Both the position numbers and the translations under genes were made by a program. From NCBI GenBank assembly GCA_015665455.1, contig JADFAD010000007.1, positions 85,537-149,536 of the forward strand: DNA of 64,000 nucleotides, written 5' to 3'. Positions 57,234-64,000 of the stretch are shown here, piece after piece. The number at the start of each line of letters is the position of its first letter. Positions within the stretch are counted from its first letter, which is position 1. Under the pieces are notes generated by a model, which was given only the letters and a program-made list of their open reading frames with translations, was not told where the DNA came from and did no database searches. Source of the DNA: Oceanospirillaceae bacterium (GTDB lineage Bacteria; Pseudomonadota; Gammaproteobacteria; Pseudomonadales; Litoribrevibacteraceae).

Positions 57234-58205
57234 ATGAGTGACGACGAACCAAGGAAAAAAGAAAAAGCGGGCATTCCCCCTTGGGTGATGACATTTGCTG
57301 ATCTTATGTCATTGCTTATGTGTTTCTTCGTGCTTCTTTTATCATTTGCCGAGATTGATGCTATTCAGTTCAAGCGATTAGCAGGATCTTTATTGAATGC
57401 TTTCGGTGTTCAGAATGTGAAAAATCTCGCAGAAATCCCAAAGGGAACGAGTATTATTGCTCAGGAGTTCAGTCCAGGTCGACCCGATCCAACCCCTTTG
57501 AACGTTATTTATCAGGATACGTCTGATACAACGAAAGAGAGTTTAGACGTTGAATGTCAGGACCCTGAAGCCCAGAATATTGCAACTGAAGATAATCAGC
57601 GTCTTCGTGAAGAACAAAAAAAACAAGATGAAGCAGAATCTGCTAAAGCGGATGCTGAGAAAGATGCCATTGAAATTGCCACCCACATGCAGGAAGAGGT
57701 GGGTAAAGGTTCCATTCAGGTTGAAACAAAAGATCGCCGAATTGTAATACGAATTCAGGAAAATGGTTCGTTTAAATCTGGTTCAGCGATATTGGATGAT
57801 AAGTTCTTTCCTGTACTGGCTAAATTGAAAGATATGTTGTTAATGGTGGAAGGCACCTTGTCGTTTGAAGGTCATTCAGATGATGTTCCTCTACCAAGTG
57901 CAAATAGTTTTGTAAATAACTACGAATTGTCTTCCGCGAGAGCTCAGGCGCTAGCGAATGAACTACTGGCCTTTGAAGAGTTTAGGCGTAAACGTTTTAA
58001 GGTTGTGGGTTGGGGATCAACAAAACCTATAGCTTCTAACGAAACGATAGAGGGGCGCCAATTAAATAGGCGTGTCGAGATTGTAATTGTTAAAGATGAT
58101 CCGTACGAGGAGCATGTTGATCAAATCGAGACATTTAATCCTTATGAAGATGATTTTGATCCCAGTGATGAGTTGTATGAGTTGTCGCCAGATGAGATTT
58201 TTTGA
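57234..58205 (+). CDS. pomB: Flagellar stator protein PomB/MotB
   Basis: 323 residues. A short cytoplasmic start leads into one membrane helix, with PPWVMTFADLMSLLMCFFVL and then LLSFAEIDAIQFKRLAGS; D23 is the ion-binding aspartate. This block is nearly the same as in Vibrio PomB, pointing to sodium coupling. A plug and long linker rich in Glu, Lys, Ala and Gln follow (about 115-165). The C-terminal OmpA-like peptidoglycan-binding domain has FEGHSDDVPLPS and NRRVEIVI. Confidence 0.92.
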   Translation: MSDDEPRKKEKAGIPPWVMTFADLMSLLMCFFVLLLSFAEIDAIQFKRLAGSLLNAFGVQNVKNLAEIPKGTSIIAQEFSPGRPDPTPLNVIYQDTSDTTKESLDVECQDPEAQNIATEDNQRLREEQKKQDEAESAKADAEKDAIEIATHMQEEVGKGSIQVETKDRRIVIRIQENGSFKSGSAILDDKFFPVLAKLKDMLLMVEGTLSFEGHSDDVPLPSANSFVNNYELSSARAQALANELLAFEEFRRKRFKVVGWGSTKPIASNETIEGRQLNRRVEIVIVKDDPYEEHVDQIETFNPYEDDFDPSDELYELSPDEIF

Positions 58206-58252
58206 CGTAACATAACAAAATTAACGAAAATAATAATAAAAATAGAGGATTT

Positions 58253-58882
58253 ATGAATCAGACTGTCCCAACTGATAGTGGCGCAGATCGTAGACGGTTC
58301 TTTCGAATTGCAGATACTGTAAGCCTTAGATTCCGCCCTTTGTCTCTATCTGAAAAACAACTGTGGTTAGAAGATGAATTGAATCTTGAACCTGATCCTA
58401 ATGTTCAAGCGCTTGATGCTGAGATCTCGGCTGAACTTGAGCGGCTTAAAAGTTGCTCGCCGGAATTGTCGGTTATGGCTGAGTTGCTAAACACTAAGTT
58501 AGAAATGCTGGCTGAAAGCACGAATGCGAACTTAGACGCAGGGTTTAAACAACCTTATCGAACAATAAACGTTAGCTTGAGTGCTTGCGGTATAGGTTTT
58601 CCTGTTGCAGAGCCTTTAGAACAAGACATGATTTTATTAGTAGATGCCTTACTTACGGCGGAGAATAAAAGAGTGTTGGTGACAGGTCGAGTTGTTGGCT
58701 GTGATTCACTTTCGATTCCAGGGCCTCATGGTCACAAATATATGACTCGTATTAATTTTGAGCGTATAGATGAGCGTTTGAGTGAAGACTTAATTCAATA
58801 TATTTTGCAGCAGCAAAGACGAATCTTGGCTGCGCAGCGTTTAGCCGAAGAAGAAAAAGAGCTTGTTTCGCTTCGTCCGTAG
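58253..58882 (+). CDS. PilZ domain protein beside the stator genes
   Basis: 209-residue cytoplasmic protein. The c-di-GMP-binding arginines appear at the very start (DRRRFFRI), then a helical insert of about 70 residues, then the second motif region (NVSLSACGIGF), where the usual (D/N)xSxxG reads SxSxxG. The barrel ends with KYMTRINFERIDE and a charged C-terminal helix. It follows pomB by 47 bases on the same strand and is probably in the same operon, so it is a candidate c-di-GMP-dependent modulator of the motor. That function is inference. Confidence 0.82.
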   Translation: MNQTVPTDSGADRRRFFRIADTVSLRFRPLSLSEKQLWLEDELNLEPDPNVQALDAEISAELERLKSCSPELSVMAELLNTKLEMLAESTNANLDAGFKQPYRTINVSLSACGIGFPVAEPLEQDMILLVDALLTAENKRVLVTGRVVGCDSLSIPGPHGHKYMTRINFERIDERLSEDLIQYILQQQRRILAAQRLAEEEKELVSLRP

Positions 58883-58901
58883 AATATTATTTGTTCTCTG
58901 G

Positions 58902-58931
58902 CGGGCCTTTTATAGGCCCGTTTTCTTTCTT
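58902..58931 (+). terminator. Rho-independent terminator after the PilZ gene
   Basis: A 7-bp GC-rich stem (CGGGCCT / AGGCCCG), a 5-base loop and then TTTTCTTTCTT, 19 bases after the stop. The stem overlaps the 3' end of the convergent lambda-P-like gene. Confidence 0.85.
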
Positions 58932-59590
58932 AGTGCGTCTAAACTTTTTAGTTGATCTGCCTTGGTCAGTGGGATTCTTTCAATTCTAGGGGTGTCATCG
59001 CGATTAGGCATTTCCATGCTTTGGCCTTCTCTGACTTTAGCGCAAACTAATTCGTAATTTCGCTTAAAGATCGGAAGTACTTTTTGTTCTGTTTCACTTT
59101 GCAGTAAAAACCAGCCCGTGGCTCGGCCTGCCCAATACACTGCGGGATGTGACCAGCCAAAAGACTCTTTCGGGCTAGACGCTCTGCAGGCTTCTACATA
59201 AGCACTGTAGTTATCTGGCAGGCCATATTCAGTCAGATCATGCTCGCACAGTTGTATGATTTCTGGTAGTGAAGGCAAGAATTTATTGCTTTGAATGAGT
59301 TGGTCGGTGGCTCTTGTTATTTGGCTTGGCTTAAATCGAGATAGCTGTATTGCCCAGAGCTTTTTTGCACTGTTTAGGCTATTTATATCTGAGAAAGCAC
59401 GCCGAAACTGGTTGTGATAGGCAAGCTCAAATGCACCGAACAAATAGGTGATAGCGGCGAGTAAGTCATCGTTTAACTTTCTTTGTTGGTCATGATTTGA
59501 GTTCGTCCCACCAACTGGTGTCTTGATGTCGTTGGACGAATGTTTGATTTGATGCGTTACCGGATGAATTATTTCCTGCAGTTTTTTCAT
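58910..59590 (-). CDS. Lambda-P-like replicative helicase loader
   Basis: 226 residues from the ATG at 59590. It aligns over its whole length with my memory of phage lambda replication protein P (233 aa): a helix before an LFGAFEL segment, AKKLWAIQLSRF, the signature FLPSLPEIIQLC (104-115; lambda has FLPSPGQFVAWC), GLPDNYSAYVEAC, HPAVYWAGRATGWF, and a tail PLTKADQLKSLDALRKKTGL like lambda's. Lambda P strips DnaB helicase from its host loader and delivers it to the origin. The start lies 101 bases inside the upstream gene; the N-terminal length matches lambda P, which supports this long overlap. No other phage genes are nearby. Confidence 0.83.
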   Translation of the reverse strand: MKKLQEIIHPVTHQIKHSSNDIKTPVGGTNSNHDQQRKLNDDLLAAITYLFGAFELAYHNQFRRAFSDINSLNSAKKLWAIQLSRFKPSQITRATDQLIQSNKFLPSLPEIIQLCEHDLTEYGLPDNYSAYVEACRASSPKESFGWSHPAVYWAGRATGWFLLQSETEQKVLPIFKRNYELVCAKVREGQSMEMPNRDDTPRIERIPLTKADQLKSLDALRKKTGL

Positions 59591-60632
59591 TATGACCAAT
59601 GTTTTCTAGTTGGTGTCTCTTTGCCCAACTCCATTTTAGGTGTTGAACAAATTTTGTATTCCAGGATGTTGATGTTTGATTTGTATCCGACCAATATAGC
59701 ACAAAAGGTCTGATTTGATCTTTAGCGAACTGGGTATCTATTTGAGCTAAACGAGCAATTTCATAACACTCAGAGCTCGGTTGCCAATTCTTAGGGATTC
59801 GAATAGGGTCAGTGGAATGCTCTATAGATGAGCAGAACTGCTTCCATTGTCGTCGAATATGGCTAACAAATTTTGTATTCCAAGTTGTTTCGGCAGACCC
59901 CCTTTCCATCCAATACAATAGAAACTCGGCGATACTATGTTGTATGAAGTCAGGGTCTACGTTATCACGCGTAAGAATTTCATAAGTATCATCACTTGGT
60001 TTCCAGTCTTTGGTGATTGGTGTTGGTATTTTATTAGCAGCAACTTTTGTTTCATGGTCACGCCAAAGCTTCAGAACGTGCTTTTGAAATTTGGATCCCC
60101 AGCTGGCCGAGTTAATCCCTCTTTCCCGCCAGTAAGTTACAAACTCAGGAATAGCTTCATGAATGAAAGCTTCGGGAATGGCCAATTGTTGACACTGCTG
60201 AAAAATAAATCGATCCGGTTGCCAGATTTCGGTCATTGGTCCTGATCGATTAAATTGATTCAGACTCGTCTGATTTTGAATGCTGCGGCCCTGTACCTCT
60301 TGACTTACATGCTGAGGGGGAGCATTGACGATTGGTAAGCCTTGAGCTTGTTGTGATTTTAATTTGTAAAATAGCTGAGGCTGTAATGCATTGCCTGCTT
60401 GGTGAATTTCAATTAGGCCTTGGATTCTTAATTGGTTTAACGATTGTTGGAGTATATCCAGCGACCAAAAAGGTAATTTAGCAATAAACTCTTGATCAGA
60501 AATTTCTAGCCAACCGTTTTCAGAAACGCGAAACAGGAAAAACTGTTCTATCACCGAAAGGGTGATGGCCTGTTCCAGACCTATAGTACGAGCTGAGTCT
60601 GTGGAGAAGTGAATGGCGTGATCACTTTGCAC
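59490..60632 (-). CDS. DnaT-like / lambda-O-like primosomal protein with three DnaT repeats
   Basis: 380 residues. The first 80 form a winged-helix-like domain (LEQAITLSVIEQFF ... FWSLDILQQSLNQLRIQGLIEI). A linker to about 135 follows, then three DnaT-type units beginning W137, W210 and W283, exactly 73 residues apart. Each ends in a W-x(4)-KF-x(2)-H pattern. The last residues (DTSWWDELKS) recall the C-terminal tail of lambda O (TDWIYGVDL). It likely binds single-stranded or origin DNA and partners the P-like loader. The start is GTG 60632, six bases after AGGAA. Low-complexity Asn/Gly/Ser precedes the tail. Confidence 0.8.
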   Translation of the reverse strand: MQSDHAIHFSTDSARTIGLEQAITLSVIEQFFLFRVSENGWLEISDQEFIAKLPFWSLDILQQSLNQLRIQGLIEIHQAGNALQPQLFYKLKSQQAQGLPIVNAPPQHVSQEVQGRSIQNQTSLNQFNRSGPMTEIWQPDRFIFQQCQQLAIPEAFIHEAIPEFVTYWRERGINSASWGSKFQKHVLKLWRDHETKVAANKIPTPITKDWKPSDDTYEILTRDNVDPDFIQHSIAEFLLYWMERGSAETTWNTKFVSHIRRQWKQFCSSIEHSTDPIRIPKNWQPSSECYEIARLAQIDTQFAKDQIRPFVLYWSDTNQTSTSWNTKFVQHLKWSWAKRHQLENIGHNEKTAGNNSSGNASNQTFVQRHQDTSWWDELKS

Positions 60633-60934
60633 TGAGTATTCCTAAATTATGAAGCATCAATATGATGCTTCATAATACTCTATTTGCTTTTTAAATAGGA
60701 GATATCGTAACTAGGAACTCAGATTAAAGGTTGGTTTTGATGTTCTGTGAATGCATGCTTACCATGGAATTGACAGTTCGAATAATTTAGTTTGATGAAA
60801 TGTTACTTTGTGAAGGTCTGTCAAACAGGTAATGGAATTTCTTTAAGTTATTTTTCCGTTTATTGTAATTTGATTTAGTTAGGTGTTCAGGTACAGCAAG
60901 GGCTATACCTGAGTTTTATGCGTAATGGAGCGCT
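60633..60934. promoter_or_regulatory. Leader/promoter region of the DnaT-like gene
   Basis: 302 bases without a gene. It carries a perfect inverted repeat at 60646-60676 (described separately). A TTGACA on the minus strand at 60819-60824 is followed 18 bases later by TTTCAT, a plausible sigma70 promoter for the replication pair. A second TTGACA on the plus strand at 60770-60775 has no good -10 and no gene to serve. Confidence 0.45.
60646..60676. repeat. Perfect 14-bp inverted repeat before the DnaT-like gene
   Basis: ATTATGAAGCATCA - 3 bases - TGATGCTTCATAAT. On the minus strand it ends two bases before the AGGAA ribosome binding site of the DnaT-like gene. It could be a repressor operator or an mRNA hairpin that affects translation. 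Confidence 0.75.
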
Positions 60935-63709
60935 TTAGTGTGCTTCTTTTTCTATCACTTTAATGGCGGGAGCCCAATCAATAAGTTTGGTCTTTAGGGT
61001 GCTTAATTCAATAGGTTTTTCAATATAATCATTCATACCGCAATCAAGACACATGGCTTTTTGTTGAGGCATGACATGGGCTGATAGGGCGATGATAGGA
61101 ACTTCGGCTTTTTTATTTCTTTTTTCCCAATCACGAATTGCTTGTGTTGCTTCAAATCCATCCATGATTGGCATTTCACAATCCATAAGAACAATATTGA
61201 AGTCGCCATTTCTGAAGGTGTTATAGGCTTGCTCTCCGTTCGCTGTAACTTCATAACTGACGCCGATTTTTCGTAGCATACCGCAAATTACTTTCGTAGA
61301 TACTTGATTGTCTTCAGCGATGAGTACATTAAGTGTTTTGTGAGAGGTAATGTCATCAATATGACTTAATAGCGGTGTGGTATTTGAATGTGTGATATGG
61401 CCAAGCCCTCGTAGGATGACTTGTTTTAGGGAGCTTCCAGAAACAGGCTTGGTTAGAATGTGTCGAATGCCTGCGTTTTTCAATGTGGCATTGTTGGGTG
61501 TAAAATTAAGGCCTGTGAGCATGATGACTAGAACATCATTTGTGATCAGGTTGTCTTCTTTGATCTTAGCCGCTAGTTCGATACCGTTCATTATCGGCAT
61601 TTTGTAATCAAGGATTACTACATCAATTTTTTCTTTGAGGCTGGCTTTGTTTCTTAAAATAGCCAGAGCTTCTGGCCCGCCGTGAGCTATAGATGACTCC
61701 ATTCCCCAAGAGTGTGCATGATGGGCAATAACTTTGGTAATAGATACGTTGTCATCTACTGCTAATAAGTGAAGGCCTTCAAGCACAGAGTCATCAAATA
61801 AATCTTCTTGTTCTTTTTCACTGGCAGGCATATTGGCTGTGAACCAAATTATGTTGCCTTTACCAAACTCTGAAGCCATGTGTAATTCACCGCCCATGAG
61901 ACGTACAAGCTCTTGAATCATGCTGAGGTCTAAGCTTAGATCGGAGCTTTTAATGTGGGATTTACTTTGTTGGTAGGCATCAAATAGACTGCTTTCTTGG
62001 TTTTTTTTAAGACCAATTCCTGTATCTCTAATTTGAAAGCGTAATTGATTGTTAATTTTGCTGTTTTCTACGCTGACAATGATTTCACCGTGCTCGATAA
62101 GATCAAATAGATGGCTGATAAGACCACTGAGTATTTGACGTAAGCGTTCATTATCGCCTTTTACTAGCTGGGGTATATCGCCTGAAATATCGGTTATGAG
62201 CTCGATTTGTTTCTGTTCCGCTTCTCTCGAAAAGTCGGTTAAACATTGAACTACGACAGAAGGTAGATCAAAGGTCCTTTCAGTTAAAGAGAGTTCTCCT
62301 GATTCAATTCGGGTGTAATCAATGACGTCGTTAATCATGGTCATCAATCGAGTGCCTGATTCTTGAATCGTTGAAACAAACTCTCTTTGGTTGTTACTCA
62401 GTGGCGTGTCGTTTAATAGTTCAGTCATGCCTACGACCCCATTTAATGGTGTTCGCATTTCATGGCTGAACTGAGCAAGAAAAGAATTTTTGGCGGATAT
62501 AAGTTCTTTTTTTACTTTGTTCTCTCTGTATTGTCGATTACTTGTTTGAGCATGAATAAAAAGTAACTTACCAATGGCGGTTGTAATGAAAGCACTGAGT
62601 AAAACAAGTGTGAGTGTATCTTCGAAGCCGAAGGTCAGGAGTTCAGGTGCAATGCCTAATGTATGTAAGGTACTTGTGACTAGTAATGTCGTTGCTAAGG
62701 CGCTTGTAATGGTGAGGTTAGACGCAATACTGTTGCCTCTTGCCCATTGTTGTGCCCCAAACGCAGTCATCCCAGCAGTAACAAAAAGGGTAGGGATTAT
62801 TACCGCTGTTTGATGGTTTGCATGCAATGTGTAGGAAATTAGCATAACAGGGATGGATATCAGTAGTGAAAGAGTTACTGCTTGTTTTATACGGTGTTGA
62901 CGCTCAAATAAGAAGAGTGTGAGGGCGATGTAAGAAAGAAGTGCTGTTAGGTAGGTAATATAGAAAATGAATATGTTTTGTTCTTGCGATAAAGAAAAAC
63001 CTGAAATACTTTGACCTGTGTAAACGAACTGGAATACGCCCATGAATGTGATCACAACTGCACCCGCTAAAGGTGATCGGTCTCTGCTGGTTTTGTATAG
63101 ATATAATAGAGTTGTCACAAAGGTAAATAAAACGCCAATGAAGATTCCTTGAAACCAATTACTTCTTAAAATATCTTGCTGATAATGATCTTTATCCAGG
63201 TAAGCCACTTGGATTTTGTTATCTGACTGGGGGACAAGTCTAATTAGATTATACGTGAGAGATTCTTTGGGAACATTGATTCTAACGTAGGTTGCATTAT
63301 TGCTAACGAATAGGTTGTTTGTAGTTTGGATAAACTTAAATACGTGACGAGACGCGTTGTTCTCAGTGGCTTGAAAAACCATTGTGTTCGTTAGCTGGAG
63401 ATCGCTAATTTTCAAGAAGCCAACTATTTCTTGTTGTGTTGGGTTGAGAAGTGAAAGGTTTAACCAATAGATTCCTTCTTCTTTTGTGACTTTGATGAAG
63501 GGGGTATGGTTTGGTGTGAACCGATTAAGGACTTCTTTTTTTGAAAAGTCAGACGACATAAGTGTTTTGACATCATCATTGATGATTGAAACTTTCGCTG
63601 TGATGTCGGATCCAGATTCTAATTGAGATATGTCTAATCGTGTATCAGCAGAAACGAACGGTATTAATGCAAAGAGAAAAACAAAAATCGGTAAAGAAAA
63701 AGCTCTCAT
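60935..63709 (-). CDS. RetS-like hybrid sensor kinase (7TMR-DISM, kinase core, two receivers)
   Basis: 924 residues. Signal peptide (1-21), periplasmic DISMED2-type domain (about 25-165), seven membrane helices (about 185-385), HisKA with H416 (FSHEMRTPLNG), ATPase domain, receiver 1 (D701 in LDYKMPIMNG) and receiver 2 (D843 in MDCEMPIMDG). No Hpt domain. This is the layout and length of Pseudomonas RetS, which controls GacS by direct binding. The ATPase domain is degenerate: the N-box reads GLISHLFDL, with His at 533 in place of the conserved Asn, and the G2 box reads SLDLSMI in place of GLGL; the DTGIG box is kept. Kinase activity may be weak or absent. Confidence 0.87.
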   Translation of the reverse strand: MRAFSLPIFVFLFALIPFVSADTRLDISQLESGSDITAKVSIINDDVKTLMSSDFSKKEVLNRFTPNHTPFIKVTKEEGIYWLNLSLLNPTQQEIVGFLKISDLQLTNTMVFQATENNASRHVFKFIQTTNNLFVSNNATYVRINVPKESLTYNLIRLVPQSDNKIQVAYLDKDHYQQDILRSNWFQGIFIGVLFTFVTTLLYLYKTSRDRSPLAGAVVITFMGVFQFVYTGQSISGFSLSQEQNIFIFYITYLTALLSYIALTLFLFERQHRIKQAVTLSLLISIPVMLISYTLHANHQTAVIIPTLFVTAGMTAFGAQQWARGNSIASNLTITSALATTLLVTSTLHTLGIAPELLTFGFEDTLTLVLLSAFITTAIGKLLFIHAQTSNRQYRENKVKKELISAKNSFLAQFSHEMRTPLNGVVGMTELLNDTPLSNNQREFVSTIQESGTRLMTMINDVIDYTRIESGELSLTERTFDLPSVVVQCLTDFSREAEQKQIELITDISGDIPQLVKGDNERLRQILSGLISHLFDLIEHGEIIVSVENSKINNQLRFQIRDTGIGLKKNQESSLFDAYQQSKSHIKSSDLSLDLSMIQELVRLMGGELHMASEFGKGNIIWFTANMPASEKEQEDLFDDSVLEGLHLLAVDDNVSITKVIAHHAHSWGMESSIAHGGPEALAILRNKASLKEKIDVVILDYKMPIMNGIELAAKIKEDNLITNDVLVIMLTGLNFTPNNATLKNAGIRHILTKPVSGSSLKQVILRGLGHITHSNTTPLLSHIDDITSHKTLNVLIAEDNQVSTKVICGMLRKIGVSYEVTANGEQAYNTFRNGDFNIVLMDCEMPIMDGFEATQAIRDWEKRNKKAEVPIIALSAHVMPQQKAMCLDCGMNDYIEKPIELSTLKTKLIDWAPAIKVIEKEAH

Positions 63710-63856
63710 GGTTATCTCGGTTTAAAGTGCTTGGTGTATTAGTAAAAATCTAACACGAGATACACTTTTAATCAGTCAAATAAATAGCGTAAGGAGAATT
63801 AAATAGTAGTAGATATAGTGCGATTGAATTTAATTGAGAATAAATGAAAAAAGGGC

Positions 63857-63884
63857 TTGTGTTGTTGGTGTGGATCCCTATAAT
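63857..63884 (+). promoter_or_regulatory. Stable-RNA-type promoter
   Basis: TTGTGT, 16 bases, then a perfect TATAAT followed by the GC-rich discriminator GCGCTCC. This form is typical of growth-rate-controlled rRNA and tRNA promoters in Pseudomonas-like bacteria. Nothing coding lies downstream within the window. Confidence 0.6.
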
Positions 63885-63992
63885 GCGCTCCACGTTCTGA
63901 GAGGGGCAAGCGGTAAAGCTGATTGGGCTGAGGTTTGATTGGTGATCGCGATTCTGAATTGAATCACTTCTCCAGAAGGTTGAAAAAAGAGG

Positions 63993-64000
63993 TTGACACA
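63993..64000 (+). promoter_or_regulatory. -35 element of a second stable-RNA promoter, cut by window end
   Basis: TTGACA at 63993-63998, preceded by an A-rich stretch (TGAAAAAAGAGG) like the one before the promoter at 63857. The -10 element would lie about 16 bases past the end. Tandem promoters of this type usually serve an rRNA operon. Confidence 0.5.

Noticed and set aside
58910..60632. Prophage remnant
   Set aside because: Only the two replication genes are phage-like; neighbours are ordinary chromosomal genes, and no attachment-site repeats or integrase are visible.
60770..60775. Plus-strand TTGACA promoter between the kinase and the DnaT-like gene
   Set aside because: No -10 hexamer at suitable spacing, and no plus-strand gene follows.

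Overview
The window is chromosomal DNA of a Gram-negative gammaproteobacterium. Several gene orders match the Pseudomonas/Oceanospirillales lineage: pilDCB-pilA-nadC-DUF1631-ampD, rpe-gph-trpGDC-crp, lptD-surA-pdxA-rsmA-apaGH with divergent amgK-murU, and nrdR-ribDE-ribBA-ribH-nusB-thiL-pgpA. The DNA is fairly AT-rich. A PomA/PomB-type (sodium) flagellar stator with FlgT and FlgP suggests a marine, motile Oceanospirillales-like organism. This placement is inferred from gene content and order; no rRNA gene lies inside the window.

Layout: 1-3268 pyruvate dehydrogenase E1 (cut by the window start) and E2; 3297-5330 chemoreceptor; 5419-11174 type IV pilus biogenesis (pilD, pilC, pilB, two pilins, a TfpX/TfpZ-type accessory protein), with a sigma54-like promoter before the first pilin; 11210-15178 nadC, a DUF1631 gene and ampD; 15182-16411 cca; 16470-19402 a flagellar outer-membrane locus (two unrecognised lipoproteins behind sigma28-like promoters, then FlgP and FlgT); 19572-21215 pgm; 21296-28551 glpE-apaH-apaG-rsmA-pdxA-surA-lptD on the minus strand; 28718-31336 amgK-murU-djlA; 31348-32496 a DUF3530 protein; 32642-36548 rpe-gph-trpG-trpD-trpC, without trpE; 36694-37332 crp/vfr; 37641-39002 three small enzyme-like proteins; 39063-40727 ettA; 41041-44433 a multi-PAS diguanylate cyclase; 44639-45901 glyA; 46057-52908 the nrdR/riboflavin/nusB/thiL/pgpA cluster plus a retropepsin-like protein; 53084-56219 xseB-ispA-dxs; 56455-58882 pomA-pomB-PilZ; 58910-60632 a phage-lambda-O/P-like replication pair; 60935-63709 a RetS-like hybrid kinase; 63857-64000 rRNA/tRNA-type promoters running off the end.

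Three themes link the genes. First, surface behaviour and motility: type IV pili, stator, flagellar ring proteins, a chemoreceptor, a diguanylate cyclase with an apparently intact active site and I-site, a PilZ protein beside the stator, a RetS-like kinase and Vfr/Crp. Second, envelope maintenance and peptidoglycan recycling: LptD, SurA, AmpD, AmgK and MurU. Third, core metabolism: PDH, NAD, riboflavin, thiamine, isoprenoid, tryptophan and one-carbon pathways.

The least ordinary element is the pair at 58910-60632. One gene encodes a winged-helix-like protein with three DnaT-type repeats at an exact 73-residue spacing and a lambda-O-like C-terminal tail. The other encodes a full-length lambda-P-like helicase loader and overlaps the first by about 101 bases. 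No integrase, capsid or other prophage gene is present, so this looks like a domesticated helicase-loading cassette. A perfect 14-bp inverted repeat sits directly before its ribosome binding site. I saw no insertion sequence, CRISPR array, tRNA or rRNA gene in the window.
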